A DNA stretch of 64,000 bases from Athripsodes cinereus (Eukaryota > Arthropoda > Insecta > Trichoptera > Leptoceridae): positions 13,907,384 through 13,971,383 of the forward strand of contig OX388317.1 of assembly GCA_947579605.1 (NCBI GenBank), in the 5' to 3' direction. Under the pieces are notes generated by a model. The model searched no databases, was not told the origin of the DNA, and worked only from the letters and a program-made list of their open reading frames with translations. Position numbers and translations under genes: made by a program. Below, piece after piece: positions 56,537 to 64,000 of this stretch (position 1 is the stretch's first letter; every line of letters begins with the position of its first letter).

Positions 56537-56972
56537 GGTAAATATTATGTAAATAATTATTGAGTTCCACCGAATTTACGTGATATTTTTTTATATAATA
56601 TTATTTTGACGGAATAATTGCTTTTACTTATTTAGGTATTTCTGTGTTTATTGATAATCACATAAATAATATGTACCTAATAGGTAAATATTATGTAAAT
56701 AATTATTGAGTTCCACCGAATTTACGTGATATTTTTTTATATAATATTATTTTGACGGAATTAAATAATTGCTTTTACTTATTTAGGTATTTCTGTGTTT
56801 ATTGATAATCACATAAATAATATGTACCTAATAGGTAAATATTATGTAAATAATTATTGAGTTCCACCGAATTTACGTGATATTTTTTTATATAATATCA
56901 TTTGACGGAATTAAATAATTGCTTTTACTTATTTAGGTATTTCTGTGTTTATTGATAATCACATAAATAATT
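56537..56972 (+). repeat. Three-copy tandem repeat, 146-151-bp unit
   Basis: Three consecutive units start ggtaaatattatgtaaataa at 56537, 56683 and 56834, each containing gagttccaccgaatttacgt and ttaggtatttctgtgtttat. Units 2 and 3 have an extra ttaaa. They are nearly identical, implying recent duplication within the intron. Confidence 0.95.
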
Positions 56973-59900
56973 AAATATGTACTGTAAACATAAAATGGTA
57001 ACCAGTCTTATTCAGAATAATTTAGTGGCAAATGAGTCAAATCTTTCTATTAACATTGAGATGTTATGTAAACGGTATATTGTATAGAGGAAAGTCGGTA
57101 CTTCCTTAATATTGGCAGATTACTGTACCAATGCATAGATAAACAATATTTACAATGCGTAATTTCTAAATTTGTATTATTATAATGTATGTCAATATGA
57201 ACGTCCTTATTTATTGTCGGTGATAAAAGATTATACTTTGTTATAGTTACTGGTGACGAGTATGAATTATCATGTTGAGAACTAAGCCGTAGCAAAGCAT
57301 AACATTTAAAGTAGAATTATCGAAACTAGCATTGTCTGATTATTTCGTAACAATCATGTACAATAATAGCAAAGTATGTATAGTAAAACTGACTATAGAG
57401 TATGATTTTGTAGCAAATTATATTTCATGATTGTACAATATTAATTATTACCTATATTGTCACCTACATGTGCCTATGTAATCATTATACTGTATTACGT
57501 GTTAGTATTTTAGGTCAATGGTTGTACGCAGAAACTCAGTAAATTGATTAGCATGTATCTATCACTGTAATCAAAATCATTTACTTAGATTAAGGCATTT
57601 TTAATATATTATACAATTTATTTTACATAACTTTTTAAAAGGTTCCCAGCAGATAAATGATTGTGACATAGGTACTGGTATATACAAAAAATGCAATACA
57701 AACTTTCTTGTTAAAATATAGTAAAATATTCGAAGCTTATCTCAGTTTAGTTAACAAGCTGTGATAGTTACAGATAACTACGTATTATACTTTCTTCTAA
57801 AGTAGAAGGTGATGGCGGTTAATCTTTGGGTTTAATTAATCGGTGCATGTTTATAGTAAAGTATAATATATATTATAATCTCTTTGCCTTCATACGTAAA
57901 TGTATGATGTATAATAATTATGATGCACTTACAACATTTTACATCTGTAGGTATGGATGAGTAGATTGGGATCAATTGTATTCAGATATTACTGATGTCT
58001 ACACTGTGAGAACATAATATCGTATACATACGTAATATATACTACTTTTATTTATAATATGAGTAGGTATGTGTTTCTAGTGAAAGTGTATGTATGACTT
58101 GATCGAGTACAATTTATGTATACCTAATATTTTTATTTAATATATTTGAACAATTATTTTAATTTAATAATTGTTGTTAAATGTGATGAATGTAGCATAT
58201 ATGTGTACTAATCAGTTTTTTAAATATACATATGTATATCTACCTATTTATGAATGAAATCACACGGCATAGATAATGCATAAAAAACGTAATTTCTTTT
58301 ATTAAGTATTTATGTATTTATCAAACATCTGAGTCATCAACTGATTTGGATGATTTATGTGGGTGAATAAACAGAAAACAATCTCTTCTTAGGATTTTCG
58401 CTAATCGCACGTAGGTATGGTGCACACCCTAGGTGTTTTTTTTTTCTTCAACTAAAAAATCAAAAATAAAATTTGCAACGTTGTTTGTATGTAAATGCAT
58501 TACCAGCATGAAGTCATAGTAACACAGGTCACTTATGAACGAGAAGATGGTCATAGAAGTTTTTAGGTGTATATACATATTATTGATATATTGCGAATAT
58601 TTCAAGAGTTGTATGCAAATATAATAATTGCAGGATTTAAGATAAAGGATGATTGTATTGTTTCTAAATTTAGTTTTTGTTTTTTTTTTAATTTTTTTTT
58701 AATATTTATTAATCGATTGATTTTTTTAATTTAATTTTTTTTAGTTTTTTAATTATTCAATATTAATAATTTTTTTCAGTGTTATATATTTGTATTACTA
58801 CTGTTTTGTTCTTATTTTTTCAAATAAATCTTATTATAGATGTCAACCTTATGGGCTTAAAATATTGTGAATTGTGAAAATTGTACGCACTTTTAAATAG
58901 GGTACTTAATGTATTGTTAATATTTTTGTCTTATGTACATATATTGTTTCAACTTATACATATGTATTATCTGAAGTGTGTCATAGGTAAATAAATAAAT
59001 AAATAATTAATATAATCAAAGACAAAGATTAGGAATCATTGTTTATTTTGGTTGCTTCTCATTAACGGTACAGTATTACGAGTAGTAGAAACATATGATA
59101 TAAAACTTACCTAAAATATAATATGGGTTATATTAAAGAACATCTGTGTAATGTGTTCAGTACAACTTACGTATACCTATTACAATGCGCGTCAATATAC
59201 CTAATCCAAAATTACATCGTGTACGTCTAATTTCATAAAATAATAGATACATGTTAAAATATATAAGATTCGCTATTTCAATGTTAGATCGAACGCATTC
59301 ATCAACATAATTTATTTGTAATATCGTTAAATAAACATGAGTCGGAAAAATTTAACATATTATCTTAATAATAGTATATCGAATATATTGAGCTTTGCCA
59401 ATGAACATTTTTAAAAAATATGTAGATGCAGTTTGTTCACTGAAATACCCAGTTACTTAATATTAAATTCAATAAAAAATAAGACATTCGAGAAGGGTGG
59501 CACACATCATCCATGAATTGAAGGCGTCGAATGTTTTACTCATAATGTCTTATGAATACCTGCTAATTGCAAGACACTCAAAAACATAATTATAGAAAAG
59601 TGTGTGATTTTATTCCTTCTGTATACATTATTTTCAAAATAAATAAATAAATAAATTTAAAAAAAAAACTTATTTTTATGTGATGTGATTTGGTGAAATT
59701 ATACCATGAACTTGATACGCCGAGTATTGTGTTGACTTATCCATTGATACGTTTGTGAAATAAGTCAAAGCAATTTATATAAAATCGGACACAACAATAG
59801 AGTCGGAATAAATGAAGAAGAAGAAATTTTATATGAGACAGGTTGTTGAACCTGTACTAGAATCGATAAATTTATCCAATACTTATATATTATCAAGTTT

Positions 59901-60149
59901 ATGACGTTGTAAATAAAAAAGACTGGTCTATTCTGTCGTCTGTAACTGGTTTATTTACACCTTTTTAGGTTGTTTTTTTCAAATGGACACCATTTGCGAA
60001 CGTTTCTGTGATTAATCTCATAGTAGTGATATCTTGACACGTTAATTATTATTATGAACAGTTCATTGAGTGTACCCAAAGTTGACGAACTGGGGCAGCT
60101 GCTCTTCTCCTAGGATCTAGAAAACAGTTGGAAAGTTATAATAATAAAT
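56973..60149. other. Fps/Fer intron, AT-rich
   Basis: Very AT-rich, with T-runs at 58675-58750 and (aaat)n words near 58985 and 59640. No gene was recognised. Confidence 0.5.
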
Positions 60150-60280
60150 CCTTTTCGATCCCAGGTGCCGGCAAACTCCTCTTTCACGACACAAGCTTTT
60201 AGCTTACTGTGAAAGGTGTATAAGGTTGTATTTGGGTTTATAACAAAAACCCAGATATATCTTTTAAAAAAAAAAAAAAA
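60150..60280 (+). repeat. tRNA-derived SINE, copy starting at the B box
   Basis: Plus-strand copy of the family at 26453-26625: it begins at the B-box remnant tcgatcccaggtgccggc, continues through acgacacaagcttttagctt and ends agatatatcttttaaaaaaa with an A-run of about 15. The clean A-tail suggests that this copy is fairly young. Confidence 0.82.
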
Positions 60281-62923
60281 CTTTATTGTCATAAGAACAG
60301 AAGAATGATGTTAAAAAACGCCGCGGGCTTACTGCATAATTATGCGATTTCTTGAAGCCATGAGCCAACCCGAAACAAGTACCTAGGCAAAATAAATTTA
60401 AAGGATGACAAATTGTCATAGATTATTTTAAGCTGGTGCCCTAGAGAATATCTTGGGTTCACCCTTGAACAGTTCATATAAATTTTGTGAACAAGTTATG
60501 AATTAATTAGGTAGGTACTAGTGTGAAATTCTATACCAGTGTGATATTTATAATGACACCTTCCTTGATATGAATAATAAATTATTATTTCACATTTGCT
60601 ATAAATTATTTCAAATATTTTCTAATGGGTATGTGTACTTAAACATTTGTCAATTTAATGCCAGTATAATAAAAATACCGAAATAATACATACCTAATTA
60701 CATATATTATAATTCGGGTAGTTTCTACAGAGATTAAAGAGATTTGACTGATTATTTTGGGATAGATATTATTTAAATTAGAATCGATAGCGCTGTTTCG
60801 TTGCACTGCAATATTTGTCTTTATATTGGGATAATTTTCAGAAACTACATAGCTTTCTCTAATGTTTTATTTTCTATTTTTTCATCTTATTACAATAAGC
60901 AAGTAGTTATACTCGATTTCAATCAATATAAGCGTGTCTGATTCGAAAGAAATTTATAATGAGGAAATTTAAAATTAAACATTTTGAGATTGAGGATAAA
61001 TTTAACGTTGATATATTTTAATATGTATTCTCACTCAATACATTATTTATTAAATATGTTGAAGAATCTTTTTGAGTACTTATTGTAGCACATGCACATT
61101 CTCGGCTAACATTCTACAAAATATTATTTTTGATCGTCCAATAAATTGATATGTTCGATTATATAAATGCATCAATAAAGTAAAATTTAATGTGTGTATT
61201 ATTTGTAGATACGATACTATTATTATAATTAATTAACACATACATAGATGTGCATCTTTAGATTTCTATTAATTTAGCTGCCAAATTTCAAGTGTGCTAT
61301 CCGACTGTTAGATTAATATGAGCTATTAATAATAACACTTGAGAAATTGAATTCAAAGTAATTAAATCTTCGGTATATCTTTAAGTGTCTTCATTTATTT
61401 TTTCCTATAAAGAAGTTTATTTTTTACGATAATTTTTAAATATAATTATTCAACATAAATTTTTCTTAATTTACATATTTATCGATTTGTTTTACATGAT
61501 TTATGTGTGTAAATCGACGACATTAATACAGTAAATATTACGGATTAATCGTTTAGAAATAATCAATTATTAATTATTTATCGTTTTTGAAATTAAAGAG
61601 AAAATAATGCAATGAAATAAAATATATTACTTTTTTTAATATAAATGCAATTAAAAAAAACGTATTTCGTCATATTATGATATTGTCACCGTCTATTATT
61701 ATAGCAAGTATGGGAAGTAGGTACCTACCTACCTATGTACATGTTACGCTTTGGCAAGTAATAATGTATGTGCTATGGAGCTATGTCGTAGTAGTATAGG
61801 AAAGATTAAAGAAGTAATAAATTCCATTAGAAATCAAATATGTATTATTATGTAAAATACACTAAATCCATCTGATGAGAATAGATGTTACATTGTACAT
61901 GGAAATATTATTACTGTATTACTCAAGTTATAGGTATAAATAGGGTGTCACCGTTGACACCGACATTGCCATAAGAAAATCACTAACCTTTGACACTACA
62001 TAAATTATTATGAGACACTCTTACTTATTTCACTGTTGGTTATAATAACAAAAAAGTTTTTCTTTATATGTATGTATATATATATTTATCCGATTCACGC
62101 CGCCGACTTGCGTGTTCATTAAGAATTATAATGTGAAAGTATTAACTTTTTGATCACTCACGTGGAGGTAAATGTTTTGTAGTTTTTTATACTTAATAGA
62201 AAGTAGTATTGATTTTTATACGACGTATTTATTTATTATTAAAAGAAGTCATTCAGACGATTAATAGGTGTGAGTTGTAAGTCATTTGTGAGTTTTTTGT
62301 CACTGCCAATCCGAAGTTATCAGATTTACAGTTATTTTTCTCCTACATTGTTTTTAATCATATTATTATATTTCCTACGTATCTAGTGTTTCGGAAGAGT
62401 TGTCAACAACTAGTTTTTGTACATCCTTTTAGGTATTTTAAGTGATTCACTATTATTTATATTTAATGTTGATCTTGATCCATTTCAATTCCATTTACTG
62501 CATTTTTTATTAAATTATTCTCACTTGAGTATAATATGTCGGTTCATACGAGTCTGAATTACATTTTTGAGATTCTAGCTAACTAGGATTTTATATAAAA
62601 CAATGTTTCAAGGTGTTATTACACTCAACATAATTCCACTTCTCAAACAAAGTTTCCCACGTCCTTATTTGATTGTCGCTGTAGGAAATAAAAATAAATC
62701 GATAAACATTAACATATCACAGAACAATACCCGCCATATCCTAGTTGCATTCAATAGTTTTTAATATAGTGATCCCTTTCTATTCAATTTGTTTCTGTAT
62801 CATTCTTATCCTTTTGCCTTCTTACTATAGCTAGGTATATTAATATGACTTTTCGAATTAGTTTTTTATCCCTATGTGTGGGTGGAAACCATAGAGATTC
62901 TTTTATAAAAAATCTTTGTTTAC
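60281..62923. other. Fps/Fer intron, AT-rich
   Basis: No gene or recognised repeat was seen. Confidence 0.5.
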
Positions 62924-63050
62924 TTGAGATAGGATCGATGAATATGCGTTAATGGGCGTTCCATCTCTAGACACTTTTGGAATGTGGGATAACAAAAGCG
63001 GTTCCGAATGTGATCCTTGTGGTACATCACACGGGTCATTCACCGCTGCA
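62924..63050 (-). pseudogene. Decayed non-LTR reverse-transcriptase fragment
   Basis: On the minus strand a 40-codon open stretch contains CDVPQGSHSEPLLL followed by HIPKV. This resembles the conserved reverse-transcriptase block (S/G)xVPQGS-x-x-x-PLLF...NDIPKV of non-LTR elements, with the Phe and several residues lost. A stop-free second frame also crosses it. The segment is flanked by splice-like words (ctgcag and caa|gtaaac), which I consider coincidental. It is a short remnant inside the Fps/Fer intron. Confidence 0.5.
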
Positions 63051-64000
63051 GTAAAAATGTTTTAATAAACAGTACACCTACCTACCTATACTTCAACATA
63101 TGTATACTGTAGTACCTATTGAGGATTATTATTACGATTGATTGCTAACAAGATGCTTGACTAGGATACCACAACTACGTATGTGATAATTGACTGATGA
63201 TCTTCTAATATTTCAATCAAGATGAAATTAGTAACTTATGAATATGGTATTTAAATTATGAATATTTACACTTTTTAATGTGCAACTTCATTTTAAAAAT
63301 GTTATACATGGATGATATGTTTAATGATTTGTTTATTTATATATATTATAATATGTTTTCAAATCATTTTTAGTCTTATTGTTTCACTTTCAAATGCTTT
63401 CTAGAGTAGATAATCATTTTTGTGCCTTAAGTAACGATGAAAACTTGTTGATTCAGCCGACATCTTAAAACGCTAAGTAAGAATTTGGAAGATTTAAAAT
63501 GAAACTAATGACATTCAATTACACTTGAAATTTAAACGAATAATACGTTGTTTTATTATTAACACTGGAAATAACATTAATCATATTATGATCTTACGTT
63601 GTGGATTAACGTATATATTAGGTATAACACTACCTAGACCGGATATAGGTCAGTAGATGTAAGAAGCATTTTTGCTAATCGCGTTATGATCTTCGCTGCC
63701 AATACGATAATAGTTTGTATGTAGTGTGATGTGTAATGATCGAATCTCTGTATTATTATTATTATAGATAGTGAAAACTTGTTTAAAAAAATCTTGATCT
63801 ATTTTAAATTTATGATTACCAGTATCTGAGGAAATATACCATACAACTAGTATAATATTACTATGTGATAGTATTGTATCCATACATAATAGTATAGGTA
63901 TATAATATATTGGAAGCTGTATTAGCGAGAAATTTCTCCGCTTATGCCGCTGTTCTTAAAATGATGTATTTACTCACTCACATACATTGTTCGTACAAAC
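63051..64000. other. Right edge, Fps/Fer intron
   Basis: AT-rich sequence, no gene or repeat recognised. The next Fps/Fer exon is expected beyond the window. Confidence 0.5.

Noticed and set aside
62962..63050. Next Fps/Fer exon on the plus strand (open between ctctag and gca|gtaaaa)
   Set aside because: The translated residues do not resemble the F-BAR helices that should follow, and the minus strand shows a better reverse-transcriptase trace.

Overview
This window looks like nuclear DNA from a moth or butterfly (Lepidoptera). It is strongly AT-rich, has spliced insect genes with GT-AG introns, and is scattered with short 'taggtacctac'-type words, tRNA-derived SINE pieces, non-LTR retrotransposon tails and hairpin elements typical of lepidopteran genomes. 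Species cannot be assigned from the sequence alone.

Three genes can be reconstructed with confidence, all on the + strand. (1) A secreted chymotrypsin-fold (S1) serine protease of 260 residues in four exons, 25125-30381, with the full His/Asp/Ser triad but an unusual specificity-pocket residue and no basic residue at the activation site. (2) The complete gene for T-complex protein 1 subunit alpha (CCT1/TCP1), ten coding exons between 31421 and 49221, which join in frame to 556 residues. (3) The first two coding exons of an Fps/Fer-type F-BAR tyrosine kinase gene (52017-52212 and 55205-55395); the rest of that gene lies beyond the right edge.

The introns of CCT1 host the main mobile and repeated DNA. 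Intron 2 contains an apparently intact Ty1/copia retrotransposon in antisense (32592-36681) with identical 143-bp LTRs, a 5-bp target duplication and one uninterrupted 1258-residue polyprotein. Intron 9 contains a 0.56-kb element with terminal inverted repeats (41523-42082) and a 4.1-kb tandem array of a ~98-bp satellite (42570-46700), a 1.73-kb block of which is itself duplicated.

The left 22 kb is mostly gene-poor: a mariner element with perfect 31-bp terminal repeats but a broken transposase (14032-15320), a perfect 103-bp-arm palindrome (1745-1957), a near-perfect hairpin element (17794-17965), one copy of a two-member MITE family (the other sits in the protease gene), a (CT)n microsatellite and a non-LTR retrotransposon fragment. 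Two small, GC-rich, splice-bounded minus-strand segments (22516-22537 and 7618-7678) have matching reading-frame phase and could be the first two exons of an unrecognised minus-strand gene. The right 8.6 kb is read as a large Fps/Fer intron containing a three-copy tandem repeat, a SINE and a decayed reverse-transcriptase piece.
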